NCBI RefSeq assembly: GCF_001618385.1
Contig: NZ_BDCR01000001.1
Location: 558,001-622,000, forward strand
Length of the DNA: 64,000 nucleotides
Source of the DNA: Paludibacter jiangxiensis
GTDB lineage: Bacteria > Bacteroidota > Bacteroidia > Bacteroidales > Paludibacteraceae
Reading direction: 5' to 3'
Within the stretch, counting starts at the first letter, position 1; the number at the start of each line of letters is the position of its first letter. Shown here in pieces: positions 39,699 through 48,688 of this stretch. The notes under the pieces are model-generated. The model was given only the letters and a program-made list of their open reading frames with translations. It was not told where the DNA came from and did no database searches. Made by a program: the position numbers and the translations under genes.

Positions 39699-39732
39699 GC
39701 ACCTCTTTCATTATTCAGGATGGAAGAGGTGC
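39699..39732 (+). terminator. terminator of paaK-ACT
   Basis: GCACCTCTTTCA (39699-39710) pairs with TGGAAGAGGTGC (39721-39732), 12 bp with one wobble, then a T-rich tail. It ends six bases before the -33 element of the next promoter. Confidence 0.75.
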
Positions 39733-39737
39733 GTTTG

Positions 39738-39769
39738 TTTGGCAGATCAAAAAAAGAATCGTATCTTTG
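39738..39769 (+). promoter_or_regulatory. promoter of rplY-pth-ribD operon
   Basis: TTTG (39738-39741), 20 nt, TATCTTTG (39762-39769). The leader to ATG 39867 is about 90 nt, long enough to hold a control element, though none is recognised. Confidence 0.75.
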
Positions 39770-39866
39770 CAGCGCTTTGAAAAAAGTATAAGTGTGATGG
39801 GAAATTTAGCAATTAAAAGCTTGTATCTCAACTGCTTTAATTTTGAGTAACACAAAACATTTAACA

Positions 39867-40424
39867 ATGAAAACATTTGAATTAAGCGGAACTGTCCGCC
39901 CAGACTTAGGCAAAAAAGCCACCAACGCAGTAAGAAACTCCGGCAACATTCCTTGTGTTTTGTACGGTGGAGAACAAAACATCAACTTTCAGGTTACAAC
40001 CGGTGATGTTCGTAAATTGATCTACACTCCTGAAATCTTTGTTGTTAACCTTACTGTTAACGGAAAAACAACCAAAGCTATCCTCAAAGATCTTCAATTG
40101 CACCCGGTAAGCGATAAAGTTTTGCACATCGACTTCCTTGAAGTATTTGATAACAAACCAGTTCAGATTAAAGTTCCTGTTCGTCTCGAAGGTTTGGCTG
40201 AAGGTGTTAAAGCCGGTGGTAAACTGCAACAAAACAGCCGTACACTCAAAGTTAAAGCTTTGATCAACGACGTACCTGAACAATTGAAAGTAAACGTTGA
40301 AAAACTGGGTATGGGTAAAACTATCCAGGTAGGCGAACTTTCATTCCCTAACCTCGAACTGCTTACTTCGAAATCAGCTATTGTTGCAACAGTTAAAGCA
40401 ACACGTGCTTCGAAAGGTAAATAA
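39867..40424 (+). CDS. rplY: 50S ribosomal protein L25/general stress protein Ctc
   Basis: About 185 residues: an N-terminal L25 domain that binds 5S rRNA (about 1-90, [21 protein letters not shown]) and the C-terminal TL5/Ctc beta-domain ([19 protein letters not shown]). ATG 39867 (MKTFELSG) is chosen; a TTG at 39843 would add MSNTKHLT. First gene of a plus-strand operon with pth 32 bp downstream, a common bacterial pairing. Confidence 0.95.
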   Translation: MKTFELSGTVRPDLGKKATNAVRNSGNIPCVLYGGEQNINFQVTTGDVRKLIYTPEIFVVNLTVNGKTTKAILKDLQLHPVSDKVLHIDFLEVFDNKPVQIKVPVRLEGLAEGVKAGGKLQQNSRTLKVKALINDVPEQLKVNVEKLGMGKTIQVGELSFPNLELLTSKSAIVATVKATRASKGK

Positions 40425-40456
40425 TCGGTCGGTTCGCACAAACACTCTTTTTGAAT

Positions 40457-41020
40457 ATGAAGTACCTCATTGCAGGACTTGGAAATATTGGGGCGGAGTA
40501 CCAGAATACACGTCACAACATCGGATTCAACGTATTGGACGCCTTAGCAGAGGCGTCCAATGTTGTTTTTGAAGATGTGCGTTACGGAGCCGTTGGCGAA
40601 TTATCGCTCAAGGGAAGAAAACTGGTACTGCTTAAACCATCAACCTATATGAATCTTAGCGGAAATGCCGTCCGCTACTGGATGACCAAGGAAAATATTC
40701 CGCTTGAAAACTTATTGGTTGTTGTAGATGACCTTGCATTGCCGTTCGGGACTCTTCGCCTGAAGCAAAAAGGCAGCGACGCAGGCCACAACGGATTAAA
40801 AAACATTCAGGAAACCCTGGGCACCAACTCTTATTCGCGCTTACGTTTCGGCATTGGCAATGATTTCCCAAAAGGACGCCAGATTGATTTTGTTTTGGGT
40901 CAATGGTCGGCAGAAGAACTCACTGACCTGAAACCACGCATCGAAACAGCCTGCGACATCATCAAAAGCTTCTGTCTGGCAGGCATTCAGAATACGATGA
41001 ACCAGTATAACAACAAATAG
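40457..41020 (+). CDS. pth: peptidyl-tRNA hydrolase
   Basis: 187 residues. Catalytic His lies in NTRHNIGF, with the conserved Asn in [11 protein letters not shown], Asp in VVVDDLALP and [12 protein letters not shown]. It cleaves peptides from peptidyl-tRNAs that drop off the ribosome. ATG 40457 is preferred over TTG 40451. ribD starts 2 bp after the stop. Confidence 0.96.
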   Translation: MKYLIAGLGNIGAEYQNTRHNIGFNVLDALAEASNVVFEDVRYGAVGELSLKGRKLVLLKPSTYMNLSGNAVRYWMTKENIPLENLLVVVDDLALPFGTLRLKQKGSDAGHNGLKNIQETLGTNSYSRLRFGIGNDFPKGRQIDFVLGQWSAEELTDLKPRIETACDIIKSFCLAGIQNTMNQYNNK

Positions 41021-41022
41021 AT

Positions 41023-42084
41023 ATGAACCGGGAGCAAATAGAAGCCTGCTACATGCGCCGCTGTTTTCAGCTTGCAGCTAACGGACTGGGCACTGTGGCT
41101 CCGAATCCGATGGTAGGAGCAGTCATTGTGTGTGAAGGCAAAATCATCGGAGAAGGCTATCACCGGATATACGGCGAAGCTCACGCCGAAGTAAACGCCA
41201 TCGCCAGCGTCGACAACAAAGAGTTGCTCCATCATTCTACCATGTATGTCAATCTGGAGCCGTGTTCTCACTTTGGCAAAACCCCACCCTGTTCCGACCT
41301 TATCATCGAAATGGGTATCCCTCGCGTTGTCATTGCCAACATAGACCCAAACCCGAAAGTAGCAGGCCGCGGTGTACAGAAAATGCGCAAAGCAGGCGTT
41401 GATGTCACCACAGGATTTCTTGAAGAAGAAGGAACCTTGCTTAACCGCAGGTTCTTTACATTTCAGACAAAACACCGCCCTTATGTACAATTGAAATGGG
41501 CGCAAAGTGCCGATGGTTTTTTGGACCGTCCGAGAGAAAATAATTGCGATGTTCCACCCGTACAGATTTCGAGCGAATTTACAAAGATGCTGGTTCACAA
41601 AGCCCGCACCGAAGAATCTGCCATCATGGTTGGCACAAACACGGCTATAAAAGACAACCCAAAGCTCACTGCCAGGCGCTGGGAAGGCAACAATCCCGTG
41701 CGGGTAGTTGTCGACCGCCAATTGCGTATTCCGGCTCACTATAATCTTTTCGACCAAACAATACCTACGCTGGTATATACCGAACAAAAATCATCACACA
41801 AGCCCAATCTGAGTTTCATTCATATTAACTTTGCTGAAAATGCGATTCAGCAGATAATGGATGATCTTTACAAACGAAACATTCTCTCCATCATAGTCGA
41901 AGGAGGCCAGTTATTACTGAATGCTTTCATCACAGCCGGCATTTGGGATGAAGCCAGAATAGAAACTGCACCCCTGTGGCTGGGTGACGGAGTAAAAGCA
42001 CCACAACTCGATGGCAGTGTGGTTAATACTGAGATATACGACAACATTCAGATACTGACTATCAACCCCAATAGTAATCTATAA
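41023..42084 (+). CDS. ribD: bifunctional riboflavin deaminase/reductase
   Basis: 353 residues. The N-terminal CDA-like deaminase has HAEVNAI and EPCSHFGKTPPC providing the zinc ligands; the C-terminal reductase (from about residue 145) has QLKWAQSADGFL and IVEGGQLLLNAFI. It carries out the second and third steps of riboflavin synthesis. It is tightly packed between pth (2 bp) and the M20 gene (4 bp). No other rib gene and no FMN riboswitch is seen here. Confidence 0.95.
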   Translation: MNREQIEACYMRRCFQLAANGLGTVAPNPMVGAVIVCEGKIIGEGYHRIYGEAHAEVNAIASVDNKELLHHSTMYVNLEPCSHFGKTPPCSDLIIEMGIPRVVIANIDPNPKVAGRGVQKMRKAGVDVTTGFLEEEGTLLNRRFFTFQTKHRPYVQLKWAQSADGFLDRPRENNCDVPPVQISSEFTKMLVHKARTEESAIMVGTNTAIKDNPKLTARRWEGNNPVRVVVDRQLRIPAHYNLFDQTIPTLVYTEQKSSHKPNLSFIHINFAENAIQQIMDDLYKRNILSIIVEGGQLLLNAFITAGIWDEARIETAPLWLGDGVKAPQLDGSVVNTEIYDNIQILTINPNSNL

Positions 42085-42088
42085 CGCT

Positions 42089-43183
42089 ATGCCCGAAATA
42101 TCCTCTTTCCATTTTCCTTCTGCCGACGGCGATTCTGCCATCGGGCTACTGGCTGCAATGATAGAAATTCCTTCATTGAGCCGCGAAGAAAATGCCGTAG
42201 CCGATTATCTGGAACATTGGATAGAAAGCTGCGGATATTCTGTAAACAGAACCGGCAATAATGTTTGGCTAATGGCGCCAGGATATGATGCAGAAAAACC
42301 CACCATATTACTCAATTCGCATATTGACACGGTGAAACCGAATGCCGGTTGGCAACGTAATCCTTTCAAAGCCACTTTTGAAGGAGATAAGCTCTACGGT
42401 CTGGGGAGCAATGATGCAGGTGCCAGCGTTGTAAGCCTTCTGCATACTTATTTTGAACTTGTTGCAAAAGAACAACCATACAATTTGATCTTCGCTGCTA
42501 CAGCCGAAGAGGAAGTCTCCGGAACAAACGGCATTACATCATTGTTGCCTCTTTTACCGCCCATCGATTTTGCAGTAGTAGGCGAACCCACGGAAATGAA
42601 TGTCGCCGTTGCGGAAAAAGGGCTAATGGTTCTCGATTGCGTTGTTTACGGACAAGCAGGTCACGCCGCACACGAAACCGGGGTAAATGCCATCTACGAA
42701 GCCTTACCAGATATTGAATGGTTCCGTAACCATCAATTTGAGAAAGTGTCTGAATGGCTGGGGAAGGTCAGAATGTCAGTCACAATGATTAATGCCGGAA
42801 CACAGCACAATGTGATTCCTGACCGTTGTTCTTTCGTGGTAGATATCCGCAGCAACGATTGTTATTCAAATCTGGAATTGCTGGACGAAATCAAAGAGGC
42901 AGTTTCGTGCGAAGTAACCCCGCGATCAACCCGCCTCGGTTCATCGCATATTCCATTGACTCATCCTGCAGTAAGTAAGGCCATTCAAATGGGTCGTAAA
43001 TGTTACGGCTCGCCAACGCTATCGGATATGGCTGTAATGCCTTTCCCTGCAATAAAAATGGGGCCGGGGCACACTACCCGATCTCATAAAGCCGATGAGT
43101 TTATTTACAAACACGAAATAACCGACGGGATTGCCCAATACGTCGAACTACTTGCCGGTCTGAACCTAAAGGAGGGCATATAA
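42089..43183 (+). CDS. M20 family metallohydrolase (ArgE/DapE-like)
   Basis: 364 residues, cytoplasmic di-zinc hydrolase. Metal ligands and catalytic residues are in LNSHIDTVKP, GLGSNDAGAS and ATAEEEVSGTNG; the dimerisation domain has a GQAGHAAHETGVN loop; GPGHTTRSHKADE holds the last His. Candidates are acetyl- or succinyl-ornithine/citrulline deacylase (ArgE) or an aminoacyl hydrolase. No arginine genes adjoin, so the substrate stays open. Fourth gene of the rplY operon. A weak AT-rich hairpin (43186-43207) follows. Confidence 0.85.
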   Translation: MPEISSFHFPSADGDSAIGLLAAMIEIPSLSREENAVADYLEHWIESCGYSVNRTGNNVWLMAPGYDAEKPTILLNSHIDTVKPNAGWQRNPFKATFEGDKLYGLGSNDAGASVVSLLHTYFELVAKEQPYNLIFAATAEEEVSGTNGITSLLPLLPPIDFAVVGEPTEMNVAVAEKGLMVLDCVVYGQAGHAAHETGVNAIYEALPDIEWFRNHQFEKVSEWLGKVRMSVTMINAGTQHNVIPDRCSFVVDIRSNDCYSNLELLDEIKEAVSCEVTPRSTRLGSSHIPLTHPAVSKAIQMGRKCYGSPTLSDMAVMPFPAIKMGPGHTTRSHKADEFIYKHEITDGIAQYVELLAGLNLKEGI

Positions 43184-43261
43184 GCAACTAATTAAGCTAA
43201 ATTAGTTAAGCACCCCTTCATAAATAACACTTATTTAGAAAATTCAGACTGACCGTCATCA

Positions 43262-43269
43262 TATATTTG
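43262..43269 (+). promoter_or_regulatory. -7 element of the Cys/Lys-rich peptide gene
   Basis: TATATTTG, 33 nt before ATG 43303. It overlaps the TTG at 43267 that opens the longer frame, so that start is rejected. Confidence 0.6.
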
Positions 43270-43302
43270 CAACGGAATAAACCAACACTTAAACACACTC
43301 GT

Positions 43303-43509
43303 ATGAAAAAAATTGCTAGTATAATGATGGCTATGGCCTTCATGTTTTCAGTTTCTGCAATGGCTCAAACAGCCACAGCTCCTGCAAAGAAAGAAGTAAA
43401 AAAAGAATGCACCAAAGAATGTAAAAAAGGAGACAAAGCTTGTTGCAAAAAAGGCGATGCTGCTAAAAGCTGCTGCCAAAAAGGAGAAAAAGCTCCTGCA
43501 AAAAAATAA
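43303..43509 (+). CDS. small secreted Cys/Lys-rich protein
   Basis: 68 residues. A Sec signal peptide (MKKIASIMMAMAFMFSVSA with AMA-Q cleavage) precedes a roughly 47-residue mature part made almost only of Lys, Ala, Glu, Gly, Thr and six Cys arranged as CTKEC, ACCKK and SCCQK. No family is recognised; metal binding or redox buffering in the periplasm is plausible. Own promoter and a strong terminator. It is convergent with a radical SAM/SPASM gene that ends 74 bp away. Confidence 0.75.
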   Translation: MKKIASIMMAMAFMFSVSAMAQTATAPAKKEVKKECTKECKKGDKACCKKGDAAKSCCQKGEKAPAKK

Positions 43510-43526
43510 GAGAGTCAACTTATCGC

Positions 43527-43557
43527 AAAAAGAGCACCTGTATGGTGCTCTTTTTTT
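43527..43557. terminator. terminator shared by the small peptide and radical SAM genes
   Basis: AAAAAGAGCACC (43527-43538) pairs with GGTGCTCTTTTT (43544-43555), loop TGTAT. T run on the plus strand and T-rich on the minus strand. Confidence 0.88.
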
Positions 43558-43583
43558 GTCTTTATTCAACTGTAATAAACTGC

Positions 43584-44483
43584 TCATTCCGAGCAATTCC
43601 GGCAAATCAAGATATCGCTTCGGTCCGTATTTACCCTCTTCCTGAAGTCATTTGCCTTTTCTCCGTTCCAGATTTCGAAAAAACTTTTTTCAGCAATATT
43701 TCCGAACACGTGCTCTCCGTTCTTATCAAAACAGCAGGGCAGTACATCACCATTAACGGCAACCACAGCACCAGCCCACTGGCGCCAACATCGATTTTTA
43801 GACCTCTTCTTTAGTCTCCAGCCTCCATTTTCGTCCTTTACATATCTTGAGAATTTTGATTGAGAAGGCACGAATTTTTCAATTCTTTCAAAGTCAATTT
43901 GAGCCGTTTTAAATGCCACCCGATCGGCACCCCACGCCAAAACCGTACTTTTCACGTCATCCACCTGAAACTCGTTATGCTTCATAACAATAAACTGAGC
44001 TTCGATGACAGGAGTTGCACTTTTAAGCTCCTCCTTCCAATATGCAAGGTACTGAATTGCCTCAATCACCTTTTGCAGAGAACCTCCCTGACGATATTTC
44101 TCGTACACTTCCTGCGTTAAACCATCCACCGAAATCACTATTTTATCAAGACCTGACTCTACTGTTTTTCTGGCTACTTCAGTGGTAATCAGTTGTGCAT
44201 TGGACGATGTATAGGTAAATATTCCTTTCATATGACAATAAGAGACCATGGCATGAAAGTCGGGGTGCAGGTATGGTTCTCCCTGAAAATAGAGCGTAAC
44301 CCAAAACAGTGATTTGGAGAGCTCATCAATCGTTTTCGTAAAAAGGCTCCACGACATCACCTCTTTTTTTCTCGTAAGAGACTGATTCCCTGCCGGACAT
44401 TCAGGACAACGCAAATTACAACAATTGACAGGTTCTATCGACACAGATACCGGATACAACCTGAAGAATTGGTTATTTGTCAT
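43584..44483 (-). CDS. radical SAM/SPASM domain protein
   Basis: About 299 residues. The radical SAM cluster motif CNLRCPEC is near residue 20, followed by AGNQSLTRKKEVMSW, LYFQGEPYLHPDF and ISVDGLTQEVYEKYRQGG. The C-terminal SPASM part has cysteines in NRCWRQW, VLPCCFD and LICRNCSE for auxiliary 4Fe-4S clusters. Relatives include peptide-modifying and sulfatase-maturing enzymes; the substrate here is unknown. ATG 44483 (MTNNQFF) is used; the longer frame adds 32 Phe/Cys-rich residues unlike a real N-terminus. No partner gene in the same direction. Confidence 0.85.
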   Translation of the reverse strand: MTNNQFFRLYPVSVSIEPVNCCNLRCPECPAGNQSLTRKKEVMSWSLFTKTIDELSKSLFWVTLYFQGEPYLHPDFHAMVSYCHMKGIFTYTSSNAQLITTEVARKTVESGLDKIVISVDGLTQEVYEKYRQGGSLQKVIEAIQYLAYWKEELKSATPVIEAQFIVMKHNEFQVDDVKSTVLAWGADRVAFKTAQIDFERIEKFVPSQSKFSRYVKDENGGWRLKKRSKNRCWRQWAGAVVAVNGDVLPCCFDKNGEHVFGNIAEKSFFEIWNGEKANDFRKRVNTDRSDILICRNCSE

Positions 44484-44758
44484 TTTATAAGTAAAAAACG
44501 ACAATATTAATTTACACAAACACAATAATTTGTGAAAATAAAACGTCCACTTATATGTAAAGTTCATATAAAAGCACACTTAACGCGTTAAATAGTTGAA
44601 ATTAACAATTACCCTTCCTTGTTATACAATCAAAACCAGCCACACAATCAGCTGATACAATGAAACTTGCACTATCAACAAGGAATAACGAAAATAAAAA
44701 GCGAACTTACAATAAAATTATGATAGCCATATGTCTTTTTTTACAAAACGATTGTGCT

Positions 44759-44766
44759 TATATTTG
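44759..44766 (+). promoter_or_regulatory. -7 element of the TPR lipoprotein gene
   Basis: TATATTTG, 51 nt before ATG 44818. The -33 region is T-rich without a clear TTG. Confidence 0.55.
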
Positions 44767-44817
44767 TTTTCATTAAAATAAAATTGTTTTTACTCATTAA
44801 ATCAATCTATTAGCTTT

Positions 44818-46527
44818 ATGAAAAAAGGACTTTATCTTCTTTCCGCGGCAATTTTAGCATTCGTTTTTACGTCTTGCTCAAAGCCGATGGGAGCCTTGGA
44901 TCCCAGTTATTTTAACACTACCCCCAATCCTCTGGAAGCCGTTGGAGGCAAGGTAAATGCTACCGTTACCGGCAAGTTCCCAGAAAAATATTTCGACAAA
45001 AAGACAGTAGTGGAAGTTACTCCTGTATTGAAAACTGCCAGCGGCCAGGAATTCAAAAGCACACCTGCCCTCTTCCAGGGAGAAAAAATTCAGGGTAACA
45101 ACCAATCGGTTGCTTACAAAGCCGGAGGAACTTTCAGCATTAATGCTGCATTTGACTACGTACCTGAAATGGCAAAAAGTGAGTTATTCCTCGAATTCAA
45201 AGCCACACGTGGCAACAAGACTTACACCATTCCTTCTGTAAAGGTTGCTGACGGCGTTATCGCCACTTCAACACTTGCTGCAGTAGACGGCGACAATCTT
45301 GATGCTCCGATTGTGAATGACAAATTCCAACGAATCATTAAAGAAAAACACGATGCCAACATCATGTTCCTTATTCAACAAGCCAACATCCGCAAAGGTG
45401 AGCTCAAAAAAGAAGAACTCGTTTCTTTGGTTCAGAAAATCCAAGCTGCCAAAGAAAATGAAAGCATGAAAGTTGCAGGTTTCGATCTTAATTCATACGC
45501 ATCTCCTGATGGTGGTGTGAAACTGAACACCAAATTGTCGGAACAACGTGAAAAAAACACCAACACTTACATCAAAAAAGAGCTCAAGAAACTGAAAACA
45601 TCGTTGGATGTTAACGCTAACTTCACTGCTCAGGACTGGGAAGGCTTCCAACAATTGCTTTCTTCTTCAAACATTCAGGACAAAGAAGTCATCCTTCGCG
45701 TTTTATCTATGTATTCAGATCCTGAACAACGTGAACACGAAATCCGTAACCTGTCAGCAGCTTTCAAAAACATCGCTCAGGACATTTTGCCTCAGTTGCG
45801 TCGTTCAAAATTGCAGTTGACATTGGATCTTATCGGAAAATCTGATGAACAAATCGCCAAACTGGCACAGGAAAATTCTAAAAGCCTGAACGTTGAAGAA
45901 TTGCTTTATGCTGCAACTCTGACAAACAATGCTTCAACCAAAGCTGGTATCTATGAAAAAGTGGTTGATCAGTTCCCCGGCGATATCCGCGGTTACAATA
46001 ACCTTGGTACAATTAAATTCAATCAGGGCAACTACGCAGAAGCTTCTCGTTTGTTTGCAAAAGCGCTTGCTATCGATTCTAAATCACCGGAAGCTAACTA
46101 CAATGCTGGTATTGCAGCGCTTGCTCAAGGTGACGTAGCCAAATCACAACAATATTTTGGTAACGCCGGAAATATCGGAGGTAACACTCTTAACCAGGCT
46201 TTAGGTATTATTTACCTGCAACAGGGTGATTTCGCGAAAGCTAAATCGGCATTCGGCAACGCAGCTACCAACAACGCAGCTTTGTCTCAAATCCTGACAA
46301 AAGATTACAGCGCTGCCCGTTCAACACTGAACAGCGTAAAAAATCCGAATGGTGAAACCGCTTACCTGCAAGCTATCGTTGGTGCCCGCACAAACGATCG
46401 TCAGTTGGTTTATGACGGAATGCGCAAGGCTGTTGCTTCTAACAAAAAATGGGCAACAAAGGCAACTACAGATGCTGAATTTGCAAAATACCTGACAGAT
46501 TCTGATTTCCAGAACATCATCAAGTAA
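44818..46527 (+). CDS. TPR- and OmpA-like envelope lipoprotein
   Basis: 569 residues. The signal peptide ends VFTSC (lipidated Cys20). N-terminal beta-rich domain (about 25-165, NPLEAVGGKVNATVTGKF). A region near 225-250 (SYASPDGGVKLNTKLSEQRE) resembles the peptidoglycan-binding edge of OmpA C-terminal domains. TPR repeats occupy about 375-480 (GYNNLGTIKFNQGNYAEASR, ANYNAGIAALAQGDVAKSQ). I recall this type in Bacteroides and Porphyromonas as an abundant outer-membrane-associated protein. Codon use looks regular and strongly biased, suggesting high expression. Monocistronic, with a strong terminator. Confidence 0.75.
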   Translation: MKKGLYLLSAAILAFVFTSCSKPMGALDPSYFNTTPNPLEAVGGKVNATVTGKFPEKYFDKKTVVEVTPVLKTASGQEFKSTPALFQGEKIQGNNQSVAYKAGGTFSINAAFDYVPEMAKSELFLEFKATRGNKTYTIPSVKVADGVIATSTLAAVDGDNLDAPIVNDKFQRIIKEKHDANIMFLIQQANIRKGELKKEELVSLVQKIQAAKENESMKVAGFDLNSYASPDGGVKLNTKLSEQREKNTNTYIKKELKKLKTSLDVNANFTAQDWEGFQQLLSSSNIQDKEVILRVLSMYSDPEQREHEIRNLSAAFKNIAQDILPQLRRSKLQLTLDLIGKSDEQIAKLAQENSKSLNVEELLYAATLTNNASTKAGIYEKVVDQFPGDIRGYNNLGTIKFNQGNYAEASRLFAKALAIDSKSPEANYNAGIAALAQGDVAKSQQYFGNAGNIGGNTLNQALGIIYLQQGDFAKAKSAFGNAATNNAALSQILTKDYSAARSTLNSVKNPNGETAYLQAIVGARTNDRQLVYDGMRKAVASNKKWATKATTDAEFAKYLTDSDFQNIIK

Positions 46528-46544
46528 TTCAGACAAACAGATAC

Positions 46545-46580
46545 AAAAAAAGACCGGTAAGTAATTGCCGGTCTTTTTTT
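46545..46580 (+). terminator. terminator of the TPR lipoprotein gene
   Basis: A-tract plus GACCGGTAA pairs with TTGCCGGTC plus T-tract (46545-46580), 4-nt loop GTAA in the most extended form. Confidence 0.9.
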
Positions 46581-46598
46581 GTGTGCGCAGTAAAAAGA

Positions 46599-46633
46599 AA
46601 AAGGCGAAACTCTGTAAAAGAATTTCGCCTTTT
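46599..46633 (-). terminator. terminator of tRNA-Cys
   Basis: AAAAGGCGAAA (46599-46609) pairs with TTTCGCCTTTT (46623-46633). On the minus strand it starts six bases after the tRNA 3' end and runs into T residues. Confidence 0.82.
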
Positions 46634-46638
46634 CATTG

Positions 46639-46709
46639 AGGTTCCTGGCGGATTCGAACCGCCGTAAACGGTTTTGCAGACCGGCGCCTAGCCACTCGGC
46701 CAAGGAACC
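46639..46709 (-). tRNA. tRNA-Cys (GCA)
   Basis: Read on the minus strand: acceptor GGTTCCT/AGGAACC, three-pair D stem, anticodon loop CTGCAAA with anticodon GCA, T stem GGCGG/CCGCC around TTCGAAT, and discriminator U73, the identity base expected for tRNA-Cys. 71 nt; CCA is not encoded. The bottom pair of the anticodon stem (C-U) is a mismatch. Its promoter is at 46724-46755. Confidence 0.96.
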
Positions 46710-46723
46710 TTATTTTGGGACTG

Positions 46724-46755
46724 CAAAGGTAACGTCTTTCTCCTTGCCGACCAAA
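46724..46755 (-). promoter_or_regulatory. promoter of tRNA-Cys
   Basis: Minus-strand TACCTTTG (46724-46731) and TTTG (46752-46755), 20 nt apart, near consensus as usual for stable RNA genes. Confidence 0.8.
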
Positions 46756-46876
46756 TTTCAGTTCCGATTATTTTATTTTTTAACTAAAAGAAGAGACATA
46801 AAAGCCACAAACCTTCATTTCGGCGTAAGAAACGGTTAGATTCGTCGGGATTTTAGTTGTGTTTATCGATTTTGGC

Positions 46877-46908
46877 TTGTCTAAATGGCCAAAGCAGCTT
46901 TACCTTTG
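46877..46908 (+). promoter_or_regulatory. promoter of the LiaF-like/LytTR operon
   Basis: TTG (46877-46879), 21 nt, TACCTTTG (46901-46908). Because it lies within the longer frame that begins at 46859, translation must start downstream, at ATG 46934. Confidence 0.7.
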
Positions 46909-46933
46909 CAAAGAAATCAAAAATAAATCAGTT

Positions 46934-47707
46934 ATGGAAAACGAAAACAAATTGTATCGGCATCACCGTCATCAACACGGCATATCACTGGCATTTGTCC
47001 TTATTGCCGCCGGTCTCATTTTTCTCGGATTTAATACCGGCATGATTCCGATCGCTTATAAAAGCATATTTATTTCATGGCAAATGTTGCTTATCGTGTT
47101 AGGTGTTGCTTCTATCTTCAAACGCCATTACTGGGGAGGTATGGCATTACTTCTGGTCGGCGGGTTCTTTATAGTACCCGAAATAAACAGGGTTAATCCG
47201 AATTGGCTAGGACCGGTGCCTGCAGATTTTGTTCATTTATACTGGCCGGTATTGTTAATTGCTGCTGGTGCCGTAGTATTACTGCAATGGATGTTTCCTT
47301 CGGCACACTATTGCAAAAAGAAAGAGCGCGAATTTCGCCACTGGCACCACTCGCAGGAATATACCAGCAGTGGCTACATAAACAGTAATAATGTTTTTGG
47401 CAGCGGCGAGCATATCGTACTTGATCCGGAATTCAAGGGCGGTGAAATCAATTCTGTTTTCGGCGGAACCAAACTCGATTTGCGCAGAACGAACCTTCCG
47501 GAAGGCACAACACGACTGGAAATCAACATTGTTTTTGGAGGTGTTACTATTTACGTGCCCGAAAACTGGAATGTGGTGGTGCAGGTAGATTTTGTGCTGG
47601 GCGGATTTGAAGACAAACGCTACAAAATCGGAGAGCCGATTGACCCGACACGTACTCTTGTAATTTGCGGCTCTTGTGTTTTTGGCGGAGGAGAACTAAA
47701 GAACTGA
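46934..47707 (+). CDS. LiaF-like membrane protein
   Basis: About 257 residues. A His-rich cytoplasmic start (HHRHQHG) is followed by about four short hydrophobic helices (about 17-130). The C-terminal beta-helical domain has repeated turns EFKGGEINSVFGG, INIVFGGVTIYVPENW and DFVLGGFEDKR, the LiaF/DUF2154 type. LiaF-like proteins sense or restrain envelope-stress signalling. It ends 7 bp before a membrane-bound LytTR regulator, so the two probably form one sensing unit. Confidence 0.78.
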   Translation: MENENKLYRHHRHQHGISLAFVLIAAGLIFLGFNTGMIPIAYKSIFISWQMLLIVLGVASIFKRHYWGGMALLLVGGFFIVPEINRVNPNWLGPVPADFVHLYWPVLLIAAGAVVLLQWMFPSAHYCKKKEREFRHWHHSQEYTSSGYINSNNVFGSGEHIVLDPEFKGGEINSVFGGTKLDLRRTNLPEGTTRLEINIVFGGVTIYVPENWNVVVQVDFVLGGFEDKRYKIGEPIDPTRTLVICGSCVFGGGELKN

Positions 47708-47714
47708 CGCTGAC

Positions 47715-48542
47715 ATGGAACATCCCGCGTTTCAAAATAAAGTCTTTCTTACAATTTATCTCCTGATTTGGACAGCTATTTCGCTTGCCATCTCATTCGT
47801 CATCATACCGCTGGTTTCATTTTCTTTTGAATTTTGCCTGCTGTTCGGTGCGGCTTCGGGATACGTTTTCGGAGGAATAGCTCTGCTCTTGTGGAATGTG
47901 GTGAAATATGCAGACTATTCATCTCAAAACGGATTTCAGCGCGTTGTAAGCTACCTTGCACTGGCTGTTGTTAGCGTAGGAGTCTGGTTTGGAATTACCT
48001 ACTTCCTGCTCTATCTGTCGTTCCCGGAAAACAACATTTCTCTGGTCGTACCACTTATACCGCTGGAAATTTTGCTTGGGTGTTGCCTCTTCTCCATTAT
48101 AGTACTGGCATACAACAGAATGCTGGAGAAAAATAAAGTTGCGGAAGAGGAAGAAGAGTTACAGGAAATTGAGCAAGCCATCACGCAACAGAATCCTGAT
48201 CCGGCAATTGAGATAGTGGAGCGAATTGCGGTAAAAATAGGACAGAAAATAGAAGTAATTCCGGTGCCTGACATCTTTGTTGTACAGGCTGAAGGAGACT
48301 ATGTGATGATACACACTGCAAAAGGACACCACATGAAGGAGCAAACCATGAAGTATTTTGAGGAGCATCTTCCTTCCAATCAATTTGTTCGCATTCATCG
48401 TTCATATATCGTCAATGTTCAGGTGATTTCAAAAATTGAACTTTTTGAAAAACAGAACCAGCTGCTGACACTACAGAACGGCATCCAAATAAAGGCAAGT
48501 GCAACCGGATACCGACTACTAAAAAAGACACTAAACCTGTAA
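47715..48542 (+). CDS. membrane-anchored LytTR-type transcriptional regulator
   Basis: 275 residues. Four hydrophobic segments (about 10-140), an acidic coiled linker (AEEEEELQEIEQ), and a C-terminal LytTR DNA-binding domain (about 175-275: QAEGDYVMIHTAKGHHMKEQ, FVRIHRSYIVN, IQIKASATGYR). It has no receiver domain, so the signal must come through the membrane part or the LiaF-like partner. A 7-bp hairpin without a T run (48568-48594) follows the gene. Confidence 0.88.
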   Translation: MEHPAFQNKVFLTIYLLIWTAISLAISFVIIPLVSFSFEFCLLFGAASGYVFGGIALLLWNVVKYADYSSQNGFQRVVSYLALAVVSVGVWFGITYFLLYLSFPENNISLVVPLIPLEILLGCCLFSIIVLAYNRMLEKNKVAEEEEELQEIEQAITQQNPDPAIEIVERIAVKIGQKIEVIPVPDIFVVQAEGDYVMIHTAKGHHMKEQTMKYFEEHLPSNQFVRIHRSYIVNVQVISKIELFEKQNQLLTLQNGIQIKASATGYRLLKKTLNL

Positions 48543-48688
48543 AATAAAGCCAAACCAAGATAAACATGGAAACTATAAATGTTTTTCAGTTTCCGCTTAA
48601 CACCTGAATATATGCACGTTATATTTGTTTTATATTTTTTTATCATGATCACGTGGTTAATATTTCGTTAAATTGCAATTTTATATCC

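Noticed and set aside
40987-41787. 266-codon minus-strand frame across ribD
   Set aside because: Antisense shadow of ribD; Cys/Phe-rich composition typical of reverse-frame translation.
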